NCBI RefSeq assembly: GCF_002080435.1
Contig: NZ_CP020538.1
Coordinates: 248,001 to 312,000 of the forward strand
DNA: 64,000 nucleotides
Reading direction: 5' to 3'
DNA from: Sphingobium herbicidovorans
GTDB lineage: Bacteria; Pseudomonadota; Alphaproteobacteria; Sphingomonadales; Sphingomonadaceae
Part shown: positions 9,314 to 17,211 of the stretch, piece by piece
Layout: the number at the start of each line of letters is the position of its first letter
Position numbering within the stretch: position 1 is the stretch's first letter
The notes under the pieces: model-generated
What the model was told of the DNA's origin: nothing
The model's input: the letters and a program-made list of their open reading frames with translations, nothing else
The model's database searches: none
Translations under genes and position numbers: made by a program

Positions 9314-10036
9314 ATGCATCGCTTCGCCAATCCCGCCCGCTTTTTGAAGATCGCGCGGCCGCTCACCGCCTGGCTTTTCTGGCCGGGCCTTGTTCTGCTT
9401 CTGGTCGGGGCGGGTTGTGGCCTGTTCGTCACGCCGGCTGATTATCTGCAGGGAGAGACCGTTCGGATTCTCTACATTCATGTGCCGGCGGCATGGCTTG
9501 GCATGGGAGGCTGGATGGGCATCGCAATCGCAGCGCTCATGCAATTGGTCTGGCGACACCCGCTTGCCGCCGTTGCCGGGCGCGCGATCGCAATACCGGG
9601 AGCGCTGTTTACGGCCATTTGCCTCGTTACGGGATCGATATGGGGCCGACCCACCTGGGGAACATGGTGGGAATGGGATGGACGGATGACATCGATGCTG
9701 GTGCTCTTTTTCCTCTATCTTGGTTATGTAGCGCTGGGAAATGCAAGCTCGACCCAGGATCGAGGAGGGGTTAGCCCGGTCACGGCTATTTTCGGGCTTG
9801 TCGGTGCGGTCAACATACCGATCATCAATCGTTCGGTGGTATGGTGGAATAGTCTGCATCAGGGCCCCAGCATCACTTTGCGAGGATCCAGCATAGACGG
9901 GTCCCTGCTTTGGCCGCTCGGCTTGACGTTGACGGGATTTTCCTTGCTGTTCGCGGCTATCGTCCTGATGCGGATGCGAACGATCCTGGCGCGCAACAAG
10001 GTTGAAGCGCGCATGCAGCGGCTCGCGCGAGGATAA
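9314..10036 (+). CDS. ccmC: heme exporter/handling protein CcmC
   Basis: Integral membrane protein that presents periplasmic heme to CcmE in system I cytochrome c maturation. 240 residues with about six membrane segments. The heme-handling tryptophan-rich WWD segment is visible as RPTWGTWWEWD, and flanking histidines occur in ILYIHVPAAW and WWNSLHQGPS. It is the first gene of the ccmCDEFGHI cluster here; the ABC subunits ccmA and ccmB are not in this window and must be encoded elsewhere if system I is complete. Divergent from purF across about 180 bases. Confidence 0.96.
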   Translation: MHRFANPARFLKIARPLTAWLFWPGLVLLLVGAGCGLFVTPADYLQGETVRILYIHVPAAWLGMGGWMGIAIAALMQLVWRHPLAAVAGRAIAIPGALFTAICLVTGSIWGRPTWGTWWEWDGRMTSMLVLFFLYLGYVALGNASSTQDRGGVSPVTAIFGLVGAVNIPIINRSVVWWNSLHQGPSITLRGSSIDGSLLWPLGLTLTGFSLLFAAIVLMRMRTILARNKVEARMQRLARG

Positions 10037-10040
10037 CAAT

Positions 10041-10172
10041 ATGAACCAATGGGCCTATGTCGTCGGTGCTTATGCGCTGACCTTTTTGGGAACGGCTGCG
10101 CTTTGCTTTGGCTGCTGGCGTTCCATGCGACGCGCGGAGACGGCTGCGCAGAAATTGTCGGACAAGTCATGA
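10041..10172 (+). CDS. ccmD: heme exporter protein CcmD (small)
   Basis: 43-residue single-span membrane protein, beginning MNQWAYVVGAYALT and followed by a hydrophobic segment, then a basic and polar tail (WRSMRRAETAAQK). CcmD stabilises the CcmC-CcmE interaction and helps release holo-CcmE. Size, topology and position between ccmC and ccmE fit CcmD well. The gene starts 4 bases after the ccmC stop, and its stop overlaps the ccmE start (ATGA). Easily missed because of its length. Confidence 0.9.
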   Translation: MNQWAYVVGAYALTFLGTAALCFGCWRSMRRAETAAQKLSDKS

Positions 10173-10615
10173 AGGCGAAGCACCAACGACTGATCCTGGC
10201 GCTGGTAGCTGTTCTTGCGCTGATCGGCGCAGGTTTACTGGCAGCATCCGCGTTGCGCGACGAGGCTGCATATTTCTACGCACCCGCAGACGTTCGAGCC
10301 AAGGGCTTTGAGGCCGGCAAGGCTATTCGCCTGGGCGGCATGGTGGTCAGGGGAAGCCTGACGCGCGCGGCTGATGGCGTCACGATCCACTTCGAAGTGA
10401 CTGACGGAAAAGCGACCGTCCCGGCGGTTTTCAAAGGCATTGCGCCAGACCTGTTCAAGGAAGGATCGGGCGTGGTGGCGGAAGGGGCGTTCGATTCCAT
10501 GGGCACTTTCGTCGCGACGAATCTATTAGCCAAGCATGACGAGCGCTACATGCCCCGCGAACTGGAAGGCTTGCGCTATGATGAAAAGACGCGCGAGATG
10601 AAGGCCGAGCGGTGA
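10169..10615 (+). CDS. ccmE: cytochrome c maturation heme chaperone CcmE
   Basis: Periplasmic, membrane-anchored heme chaperone that binds heme covalently and hands it to CcmF. 148 residues from the ATG at 10169. The N-terminus has a basic start and one membrane anchor (about residues 8-28), then an OB-fold beta domain. The heme-attachment histidine is H123 in LLAKHDERY, with Y127 as the conserved axial ligand. A longer frame begins at 10049 but would run through ccmD, so the coupled ATG is used. Confidence 0.96.
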   Translation: MKAKHQRLILALVAVLALIGAGLLAASALRDEAAYFYAPADVRAKGFEAGKAIRLGGMVVRGSLTRAADGVTIHFEVTDGKATVPAVFKGIAPDLFKEGSGVVAEGAFDSMGTFVATNLLAKHDERYMPRELEGLRYDEKTREMKAER

Positions 10616-10660
10616 AATGAAGCAGTTGGCTGAAACGCGGAATAACCAGGAGAATATGGC

Positions 10661-12592
10661 ATGATCGCGGAGGCAGGACTTGCCGCGCTTTGGCTTGCCG
10701 CCGCGCTGGCGCTGCTTCAATTGATGCTGGTGGGAATCGGGCTCGCGGGGCAGAGGTCCGAACTGCTGGGCGCTGTACGCCCGGTAGCGGTTGCGCAGGG
10801 TTTGCTGGTCGCAGCCGCGTTCATATCGCTGATCACACTCTTCATGCGGTCGGATATGTCGGTGGTGTTGGTTGCTACCAACAGTCATTCCATGAAGCCA
10901 TGGCTTTACAAATTTGCCGGAACCTGGGGCAATCACGAAGGCTCGATGCTGCTGTGGGTTGCGGTAATGGGTGCCGCGGGCGCAGCGGTCGCCTTGTTCG
11001 AACGAGCGCTGCGGCGCGACACGCACATGGCGACGCTAGGCGGGCAGGCGGCGATTAGTCTGGGTTTCTATGCTTTCTTGTTGTTCGCCTCCAATCCATT
11101 CGCCCGTGTCAATCCAGCGGCGGCGGACGGGCAGGGGCTCAATCCGCTGCTCCAGGACCCCGGTCTCGCTTTCCACCCGCCTACGCTTTATCTGGGCTAT
11201 GTAGGCCTCTCGGTCGCCTTCTCGTTCGCCGTGGGCGCGCTGCTGACGCGGCAGGTCGACGCTGCTTTCGCGCGGGCGATGCGTCCCTGGGTCCTGGCGG
11301 CGTGGATATTCCTGACCCTCGGGATCACTGCGGGCAGTTATTGGGCTTATTATGAGTTGGGCTGGGGCGGCTGGTGGTTCTGGGATCCAGTGGAAAACGC
11401 TTCACTGATGCCGTGGCTCGCTGCAACTGCGCTGCTGCATAGCGTGACGGTGCTTGCCACTCGTGATGCGCTGAGGGCCTGGACGGTCATGTTGGCGGTC
11501 ATCGCCTTTTCCATGTCGATGGTCGGTACTTTCCTCGTCCGTTCCGGTATATTGACCAGCGTTCACGCGTTTGCCGTGGACCCTGAACGCGGCACGTTCA
11601 TCCTTGTGCTGCTGGGCCTCTACATCGGCGGCGCGCTTGCACTGTTCGGCTGGCGGGTGGGCGCTGTCCGTGAGGGTGCGCCGTTTGAGCTTGTCAGCCG
11701 CGAAACGATGCTGGTGGTCAATAATCTTCTGTTGTCGGTTATTCTTGGCCTGGTGTTGATCGGCACGCTCTATCCCCTGATGACAGAGGCGTTCGGTTAC
11801 AAGGTTTCGGTGGGTGCGCCATATTTCGACAGGATCGCCGGCCCGATCGCCCTTATACTGATGATAGTCATGGCGGTGGGGCCGCTCACCCGCTGGCGCC
11901 GGGACCGGTTGGCGGACGTATCCCCTCGCTTGGCTGTACCGGCTGTGATCGCTTTGGTCGCGGCCGCGACCCTTGCGACAATCGCCTGGGGCCGGATAGG
12001 CGTTCTTCCCTTCCTTGGGCTGACCATTGCGTTGGCTGTTGGCGCTGCCAGTGTGGCCCCGCTGTGGAAGCGCAATTTGCGACGTACTCCGCTTTTCACC
12101 TGGGGAATGGTGATTGCCCATCTGGGGTGCGCCGTCAGCTTGGCGGGCATGGCGTGCGATTCGGCCTTCACCGTTGAAAGACTCGCGGCGGTGCGGCCGG
12201 GCGACATCGTCGAAGCGGCCGATTGGAAGCTGCGTCTGATACAGATTGCGCCAGTAGCAGGAGATAATTGGACGGCGTTACAGGCTGACATCGAAGTAAG
12301 CCGTGGCGGAGGTTCCCCTGTGATCCTGCATCCGCAGTCACGTTTCTTCGCGTCCCCGCCAACGACCACGACCGAAGCAGCCCTGTTCACGCGATGGAAT
12401 GGCCAGCTTTACGTTGTGCTGGGCCAGGAGGGCAACGACGGGCGCTGGCAGTTGCGGGTTTGGTGGAAACCATTCGTCACCTTGATTTGGTTTGGCGGCG
12501 CTCTGATCGCGCTCGGTGGTTTGCTGGCATTGTTGGGGCGTGAGCGGAGAGGGTGGCTTCTCAAATGGCGGGCAAGGGCGATCGCCGCATGA
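10661..12592 (+). CDS. ccmF: cytochrome c heme lyase subunit CcmF
   Basis: Large polytopic membrane protein of the CcmF/H heme ligation complex. 643 residues, many membrane spans. The WWD heme-binding signature is GWGGWWFWDPVENASLMPW, and the CcmF/NrfE family blocks GNHEGSMLLWV and LLQDPGLAFHPPTLYLGYVG lie upstream of it. ATG 10661, 45 bases after ccmE, preceded by AGGAGAA. Its stop overlaps the start of ccmG (ATGA). Confidence 0.97.
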   Translation: MIAEAGLAALWLAAALALLQLMLVGIGLAGQRSELLGAVRPVAVAQGLLVAAAFISLITLFMRSDMSVVLVATNSHSMKPWLYKFAGTWGNHEGSMLLWVAVMGAAGAAVALFERALRRDTHMATLGGQAAISLGFYAFLLFASNPFARVNPAAADGQGLNPLLQDPGLAFHPPTLYLGYVGLSVAFSFAVGALLTRQVDAAFARAMRPWVLAAWIFLTLGITAGSYWAYYELGWGGWWFWDPVENASLMPWLAATALLHSVTVLATRDALRAWTVMLAVIAFSMSMVGTFLVRSGILTSVHAFAVDPERGTFILVLLGLYIGGALALFGWRVGAVREGAPFELVSRETMLVVNNLLLSVILGLVLIGTLYPLMTEAFGYKVSVGAPYFDRIAGPIALILMIVMAVGPLTRWRRDRLADVSPRLAVPAVIALVAAATLATIAWGRIGVLPFLGLTIALAVGAASVAPLWKRNLRRTPLFTWGMVIAHLGCAVSLAGMACDSAFTVERLAAVRPGDIVEAADWKLRLIQIAPVAGDNWTALQADIEVSRGGGSPVILHPQSRFFASPPTTTTEAALFTRWNGQLYVVLGQEGNDGRWQLRVWWKPFVTLIWFGGALIALGGLLALLGRERRGWLLKWRARAIAA

Positions 12593-13116
12593 AGAAGTTG
12601 CTGATCTGGCTACCTTTAGGGCTTTTCGTCGGCTTCTTCGCGTTGTTCGCCAGCGGACTTCTCAAACCCGACGATCGTGTCATCACGTCAAAGCTGGTCG
12701 GCAAGGCATTGCCTTCCTTCGCCCTGCCTGCAGCGGCAAGCGATCGGCCTCCCTTGGCGAGTCAGGAGTTGGCAACGGGTCAACCCCGGCTGCTCAATAT
12801 CTTCGCCAGTTGGTGTGTGCCTTGTGCTGCCGAAGCGCCGCAACTCATGGCGTTGAAGGACGCCGGTGTGGAAATCGACGCCATCGCGATCCGCGATGCG
12901 AGGGTAGATGTCGATCGCTTTCTCCAGCGTTATGGGAATCCCTATTCCCGCATTGGATTGGATGCGCGCAGCAGCGTTCAGATTGCGATCGGTTCGTCGG
13001 GCGTCCCGGAAACATTCATTATCGATGGTAAGGGACGCATCGCCTATCAGCATATTGGCGACATACGTGCCGATGACGTTCCTGTTATCCTCCGGCGCCT
13101 GAAAGACGCTCAATGA
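12589..13116 (+). CDS. ccmG: thiol:disulfide interchange protein CcmG/DsbE
   Basis: Membrane-tethered periplasmic thioredoxin that keeps apocytochrome c cysteines reduced before heme attachment. 175 residues from ATG 12589. N-terminal anchor MKKLLIWLPLGLFVGFF, thioredoxin-like domain with the redox pair C76-x-x-C79 (ASWCVPC), and the cis-proline loop GSSGVPETFIID. The longer in-frame start at 12553 lies inside ccmF and lacks a proper signal-anchor start. Both ends overlap neighbours by 4 bases. Confidence 0.96.
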   Translation: MKKLLIWLPLGLFVGFFALFASGLLKPDDRVITSKLVGKALPSFALPAAASDRPPLASQELATGQPRLLNIFASWCVPCAAEAPQLMALKDAGVEIDAIAIRDARVDVDRFLQRYGNPYSRIGLDARSSVQIAIGSSGVPETFIIDGKGRIAYQHIGDIRADDVPVILRRLKDAQ

Positions 13117-13523
13117 GGACATTGCTCGCCTTCCTCGCTCTGATATTGAGCACGCCCATATTGGCGCAGTCCGCCTTGCCTCCAGCGCCCTATGCAGATC
13201 GGCAGATCAGCGACCCTGTGCTCGAGCGCAAGGCGAAAGCACTGATGGAGACAATCCGTTGTCTGACCTGCCAGAGCCAGTCGATCGCGGACAGCAATGC
13301 AAGCATGGCGGGCGACATGCGATCGCAGATCAGGGAACGGATCATGGCTGGCGAGCAGCCGGAGCATATACGGGCTTGGTTGATCGAGCGTTATGGTGAT
13401 TGGGTGAGCTATGAACCCACTGCCGACCCCGTCCTTTGGCCTCTATGGGGCGCGCCGTTGTTGCTGATTGGTCTCGGCCTGCTGCTGCTGCGCGGTCGGA
13501 TCAAACGGAGAAGGCGGCAATGA
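13113..13523 (+). CDS. ccmH: cytochrome c maturation protein CcmH
   Basis: 136 residues. It has a cleavable signal (MRTLLAFLALILS...AQSA), then the CcmH thiol-redox motif LTCQSQSIADSN with the pair C-x-x-C (CLTC), then a C-terminal membrane helix (PLLLIGLGLLLL). It works with CcmG on apocytochrome thiols. Starts in the ccmG stop (ATGA) and ends in the ccmI start, part of one translationally coupled block. Confidence 0.95.
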   Translation: MRTLLAFLALILSTPILAQSALPPAPYADRQISDPVLERKAKALMETIRCLTCQSQSIADSNASMAGDMRSQIRERIMAGEQPEHIRAWLIERYGDWVSYEPTADPVLWPLWGAPLLLIGLGLLLLRGRIKRRRRQ

Positions 13524-14164
13524 CTGGCTGGATCATCGCAGGGGGACTGGCGATTGTACTGATGACGGGTTTGGTGGCCCTCGGCCGTATTCCTCGCACG
13601 GCCAGGGAAATCACGGCGGCGGCGCTGTTGCTGGGACTTGCTGGCTATGCTTGGCAGGGAAATCCAGCTTTAGGCGGCGCGCCGAAAGTGGCGGGAACAG
13701 GCAAGGCTGGACAGTTTGATGAGCAACTGGCCGAGCAGCGTCGCGGCATGGCGGAGCGCTATGGAAAAGCAGGGCAGTGGCTCCTGCTCTCCGACGGGCT
13801 TGGAAGGCAAGGCAAGACCAAGGAAGCAGCCAATGTGCTGCTCGCTGGGCTGAAACAGTCCCCTGACGATGCCAACCTCTGGCTTGGCCTTGGCAATGCG
13901 CTGGTTGCTCATGCCGACGGCGTCGTGTCGCCGGGCGCCGATTTTGCCTATCGGCGGGCCATGTCGATTGATCCGGATGCGCCTGCGCCCAGCTATTTTT
14001 ACGGTCTGGCACTGGCGCGGGCAGGGCAGTTGCAAGCGGCAAGAGAGCTTTGGGGCCCTTTGGCGGCGCGCGCGCCGGCGGGGTCGGATATCAAAGCGGA
14101 ACTGGAACTCAGCATCGCGCGTATCGACGCGATGCTGGCTTCAGGTTCGCAGCCGGCTTCGTGA
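13520..14164 (+). CDS. ccmI: cytochrome c biogenesis TPR protein CcmI-like
   Basis: 214 residues from ATG 13520. Two hydrophobic segments at the N-terminus (about residues 3-22 and 32-48) precede a TPR-type helical region (RYGKAGQWLLLSDGLGRQGK..., LWLGLGNALVAHADG, PSYFYGLALARAGQLQAAR). CcmI, or the C-terminal part of CcmH in enterics, binds apocytochrome c C-termini and brings them to CcmFH. The longer start at 13436 overlaps ccmH and is rejected. Last gene of the ccm operon; a 131-base spacer separates it from kup. Confidence 0.9.
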   Translation: MTGWIIAGGLAIVLMTGLVALGRIPRTAREITAAALLLGLAGYAWQGNPALGGAPKVAGTGKAGQFDEQLAEQRRGMAERYGKAGQWLLLSDGLGRQGKTKEAANVLLAGLKQSPDDANLWLGLGNALVAHADGVVSPGADFAYRRAMSIDPDAPAPSYFYGLALARAGQLQAARELWGPLAARAPAGSDIKAELELSIARIDAMLASGSQPAS

Positions 14165-14295
14165 GGCCGCGTGGGATCAATTGCGCTGCTCAAACAGGCA
14201 TGATAGGGCGCGACCCTTTCGGGGGGCGAGCGGGAAATCCTGCAGATTGCCTTGGTTCAAGTGTCGGACGATCATGACCATTCGGCTTTTCCTTC

Positions 14296-16224
14296 ATGAC
14301 TGACCACGTGGCGGGCGGCGCGGCGCATACCGATGAGGAAGCGGGCCAAGGGGGTGGTCATGCGAACCAGAAGGCGACTCTCAAGCTCGTAGTCGGCGCG
14401 GTCGGGATCGTATTCGGGGATATTGGCACCAGTCCTCTGTACGCTTTTCGCGAAACCTTTGCGGGGCATCATCACCTTGCCTTGGATCCCGACCATATCC
14501 TGGGCGTCATCAGCCTGATGTTCTGGTCGATGATGCTCGTCGTGACGGTCAAATACGTCACCATCATCATGCGCGCTGACAACAAGGGTGAAGGCGGAAG
14601 TCTTGCGCTCCTTGCGTTGATCAACGGCCAGACGAAGACACAGCGCTGGTCTCGCGGGATCATATTGTTGGGGGTTTTCGCGACTGCGCTCTTTTATGGC
14701 GACTCGATGATCACCCCGGCGGTATCGGTTTTGTCCGCTGTGGAAGGCCTGGCGGTTTATAATCCAAATCTGGCGCCAGTCATTTTGCCCGCGGCAGTCA
14801 TTATCCTTCTGGGCCTGTTCTGGATACAGGGCTGGGGGACGAACCGTGTAGCGTCCCTCTTTGGACCGATCATGCTGACTTATTTTGTCACGATCGCAGC
14901 TCTCGGGGTTATCAGCATCGCCCAGACGCCCGGTATCCTTTACGCCTTCAATCCTTATTGGGCGGTCATGTTCTTCGTAACAGACCCTCTGCCGGCTTTC
15001 CTTGCTTTGGGTGCGGTCGTGCTGGCTGTCACCGGCGCTGAAGCGCTTTATGCTGACATGGGGCATTTCGGCCGTAATCCAATACGCGTGTCCTGGCTTT
15101 GCTTCGTGCTCCCCGCCCTAATGATGAACTACATGGGTCAGGGAGCTTTATTGTTCCGTGAGGGCGCCGCAGCGCTTGACAGCCCTTTTTATAATTTGGC
15201 GCCGCAATGGGCGCAGTTGCCCCTGATAGGTTTAGCGACCATGGCGGCAATCATCGCTAGCCAAGCCGTGATATCGGGCGCCTTTTCAGTCACGCAGCAG
15301 GCGATCCAGCTAGGCTTCATGCCCCGTCTGCGCATCGCGCATACCAGTGCGTCAACTGCCGGTCAGATCTACATCCCCCTCATAAATTGGGGGCTGATGG
15401 TGATGGTGATCCTGCTGGTATTGGTGTTCCAGACATCATCCAACCTTACCGCTGCTTACGGCATCGCGGTAACCGGGGCGATGTTTATCGACAACCTGCT
15501 TTTGGCCGTGTTGCTCTATCGCTTGTGGAAATGGCCCTGGTATTATTCAGCGCCCTTGCTGGCCGTCTTCTTTATCGTCGATGGCGCCTATCTAGCCGCC
15601 AATTTGACTAAAGTTCCTGACGGTGGCTGGTTCCCATTGCTGATTGGCTTCGTAATTTTCACCCTGCTGACTACATGGTCACGAGGGCGCCGGCTTGTGC
15701 AGGATCGGCTGCGTGAGGCTGCAATGCCGATACCCGTTTTTGTCGCCTCCGCCGCCAACAGCGCCGTTCGCGTGCCGGGGACGGCGGTGTTCATGACCTC
15801 CACTTCAAATGGCGTGCCGCACGCTTTGCTCCACAATCTCAAGCACAATAAGGTGCTGCATGAGCGCGTCATTCTGTTGACCGTAAAAATCCGGGACGTT
15901 CCGGTGGTGGAGGATGAGGGGCGATGTAAGCTGGAGGACTTGGGGATGGGTTTCTTCCGCCTTATCCTGCAATATGGCTTCATGCAGGAGCCTGACGTTC
16001 CCGCCGCGCTCAAAAACGTGACTGGCTGCGGCCAGGCCTTCAAGATGATGGAAACCAGCTTCTTCCTGGCGCGGCAGACTTTATTGCCCTCCGCCAATCC
16101 AGGGATGCCGTTGTGGCGGGAAAAGATTTTCGCCTGGATGCTGCGTAACGCGGAAAGCGCGATGGAATTTTTCCGCCTGCCAACCAACCGCGTAGTGGAG
16201 CTGGGTAGCCAGGTCGAAATCTGA
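14296..16224 (+). CDS. kup: low-affinity potassium transporter Kup
   Basis: Inner-membrane K+ uptake protein of the KUP/HAK/KT family. 642 residues, about 12 membrane helices, then a cytosolic tail. The N-terminal signature [19 protein letters not shown] and the [17 protein letters not shown] and [16 protein letters not shown] blocks are unmistakable. It is preceded by a 131-base spacer in which I see no clear promoter or RNA element. A GC-rich hairpin with a short T-run follows the stop. Confidence 0.96.
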   Translation: MTDHVAGGAAHTDEEAGQGGGHANQKATLKLVVGAVGIVFGDIGTSPLYAFRETFAGHHHLALDPDHILGVISLMFWSMMLVVTVKYVTIIMRADNKGEGGSLALLALINGQTKTQRWSRGIILLGVFATALFYGDSMITPAVSVLSAVEGLAVYNPNLAPVILPAAVIILLGLFWIQGWGTNRVASLFGPIMLTYFVTIAALGVISIAQTPGILYAFNPYWAVMFFVTDPLPAFLALGAVVLAVTGAEALYADMGHFGRNPIRVSWLCFVLPALMMNYMGQGALLFREGAAALDSPFYNLAPQWAQLPLIGLATMAAIIASQAVISGAFSVTQQAIQLGFMPRLRIAHTSASTAGQIYIPLINWGLMVMVILLVLVFQTSSNLTAAYGIAVTGAMFIDNLLLAVLLYRLWKWPWYYSAPLLAVFFIVDGAYLAANLTKVPDGGWFPLLIGFVIFTLLTTWSRGRRLVQDRLREAAMPIPVFVASAANSAVRVPGTAVFMTSTSNGVPHALLHNLKHNKVLHERVILLTVKIRDVPVVEDEGRCKLEDLGMGFFRLILQYGFMQEPDVPAALKNVTGCGQAFKMMETSFFLARQTLLPSANPGMPLWREKIFAWMLRNAESAMEFFRLPTNRVVELGSQVEI

Positions 16225-16233
16225 CAGCAAATA

Positions 16234-16265
16234 GGGGCGCGACCATCAAGCCGCGCCCCATTTTC
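16234..16265. terminator. bidirectional terminator between kup and hsp20
   Basis: Perfect 8-base stem GGGGCGCG/CGCGCCCC with a 10-base loop, followed on the plus strand by ATTTTCAT. It sits between the converging stops of kup and the small heat-shock gene, so it could serve both. The T-run is short (4), so strength is uncertain. Confidence 0.65.
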
Positions 16266-16276
16266 ATATCAGCCGT

Positions 16277-16741
16277 TTATGCAGCGTCTCGATCGTTTCC
16301 GATCTCGACAAGCTTACCGCCATTGATCGCGATCTTCTTCGGCTTCATGGCTTCCGGGATCTCGCGAACAAGATCGACGGTAAGCAGGCCGTCTGCCAGG
16401 TCGGCCTTCTCCACTCGCACGAAGTCGGCCAGTTCGAAACGACGTTCAAAGCTGCGATTGGCGATGCCAACGTGCAGGAACTTTGATCGGTCGGAACTGG
16501 CGCTATCGTCCTTGCGCCCAATGACCTGGAGCAGGTTCTGCTGAGCGGTAATATCGATTTCGTCCGGTCGGAAACCGGCAACGGCCAGAGTGACCCGATA
16601 GCGGTCGTCTGAAAGCCGCTCGATATTGAATGGCGGATAATTGTCGCCTTGCTGCAACCGTGCATTATTTTCGATCAGGTCGAACAGCCGATCAAAGCCG
16701 ACGGTCGAGCGGCGATAGGGGGTAAGGTCAAAACCACGCAT
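16277..16741 (-). CDS. small heat-shock protein (Hsp20/IbpA family)
   Basis: ATP-independent holdase that binds unfolding proteins. 154 residues. N-terminus MRGFDLTPYRRSTVGFDRLF resembles class A/IbpA-type bacterial sHSPs. The alpha-crystallin domain runs about residues 35-130 (YPPFNIERLSDDRYRVTLAVAGF ... LADGLLTVDLVREIPE), with a C-terminal extension KPKKIAING containing the I-x-I/V-like anchor. ATG 16741 is used rather than an upstream in-frame start at 16783, because GGAGA lies 8 bases before it and the intervening DNA forms an RNA-thermometer hairpin. Transcription is probably RpoH-dependent and translation temperature-gated (see adjacent features). Confidence 0.95.
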   Translation of the reverse strand: MRGFDLTPYRRSTVGFDRLFDLIENNARLQQGDNYPPFNIERLSDDRYRVTLAVAGFRPDEIDITAQQNLLQVIGRKDDSASSDRSKFLHVGIANRSFERRFELADFVRVEKADLADGLLTVDLVREIPEAMKPKKIAINGGKLVEIGNDRDAA

Positions 16742-16742
16742 G

Positions 16743-16831
16743 TCATAATCTCCATCAGAGCAGAATGAACAAGCCGAACCCAAAAGGCGTCCGGCGATAC
16801 GATGCTCGACCCCAAATGGCGGCCGAGCATC
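16743..16831 (-). promoter_or_regulatory. ROSE-type RNA thermometer in the hsp20 5' leader
   Basis: On the minus strand the leader folds into three successive hairpins: a perfect 8-base stem at 16801-16831, a second with a GCCG/CGGC base at about 16772-16794, and a last one at 16743-16768 that pairs the Shine-Dalgarno. In the last hairpin UCAUUCUGCUC pairs with GAGAUUAUGA: three strong pairs over the GGAG, then a bulged G, U-A, then C-U and U-U mismatches, then four pairs. A bulged G opposite the Shine-Dalgarno plus pyrimidine mismatches is the known signature of ROSE elements, which repress alphaproteobacterial sHSP genes at low temperature and melt on heating. Seen: structure and position; inferred: function. 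Confidence 0.78.
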
Positions 16832-16835
16832 GAGG

Positions 16836-16863
16836 ATATGGTTTGACTGATTTGGGATTCAAG
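16836..16863 (-). promoter_or_regulatory. RpoH (sigma-32)-type promoter for hsp20
   Basis: CTTGAA, a 16-base spacer, and CCATAT on the minus strand, close to the alphaproteobacterial heat-shock sigma consensus (CTTG-N16-18-CCATAT). The start would fall near 16829, giving an ~88-base leader that begins exactly at the first hairpin of the thermometer. Confidence 0.75.
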
Positions 16864-16892
16864 TGGGTGATTGGAGCGATAAAGATAACAGA

Positions 16893-17095
16893 ATCAAAAG
16901 TGCCCGGACCGTGTTTCCACAATCCGGGCACTGATGGACGATTGCTCGTCTCCCCCTTTGGCCTGCCTCGACCACTTCTTAGCCCCCTAAGCTCGAAGTG
17001 GGATGCAGTATCCCTGAACCACGGCCATTAACCTGTGCTTCGATGTCTTTGCTATGGCTCCAGCAGGCCGCTGTCACGGGCTATTTCCGTGCTGG
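16893..17095 (-). ncRNA. candidate structured non-coding RNA, family unassigned
   Basis: Non-coding DNA between hsp20 and lolC with dense complementarity. On the minus strand: a long-range 7-base pairing GGCCTGC/GCAGGCC (17063-17069 with 16960-16966), a hairpin CCACTTC/GAAGTGG (16972-17001), a GACGA-GCAA-TCGTC hairpin with a GNRA tetraloop (16937-16950), and a 13-pair terminal hairpin with a GAAA loop and a U-run. GNRA loops and two G-U pairs exist only if the minus strand is transcribed. A weak promoter (ACGACA, 16 bases, TAAAAT, 17099-17126) would give an RNA of about 200 nt. One further hairpin (17070-17096) pairs better on the plus strand, so a plus-strand leader for lolC is not excluded. 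I could not match it to 6S, SRP, RNase P or tmRNA. Confidence 0.45.
16896..16930 (-). terminator. Rho-independent terminator of the minus-strand RNA candidate
   Basis: Minus-strand stem of 13 pairs (TGCCCGGA/TCCGGGCA continued by two U-G wobbles and GTG/CAC) closed by a GAAA tetraloop and followed by CTTTTGATT. On the plus strand the wobbles become C-A mismatches, and no T-run follows, so the minus strand is the likely template sense. It ends about 33 bases before the hsp20 promoter. Confidence 0.65.
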
Positions 17096-17211
17096 CAGAT
17101 TTTACCTTCAGCCCTGTGGCTGTCGTGCAACAATGCGGAGCGCTTGCCGTTGGTGAAGACCCTGCTAGACGGGCAGGATCTAGTCTCACGTAAAAGGCCA
17201 TCCGCGCCATC

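Noticed and set aside
9134..10039. N-terminal extension of purF by about 300 codons
   Set aside because: Runs antisense through ccmC; the catalytic Cys of PurF must lie near the true N-terminus.
14165..14295. Possible riboswitch or tRNA in the kup leader
   Set aside because: No cloverleaf or recognisable aptamer core could be found.
16931..17110. Assignment of the hsp20-lolC intergenic RNA as 6S RNA
   Set aside because: CCCTGAACC-like text on the plus strand recalls 6S, but the terminator and tetraloops point to the minus strand and the overall fold is not a 6S rod; left unassigned.
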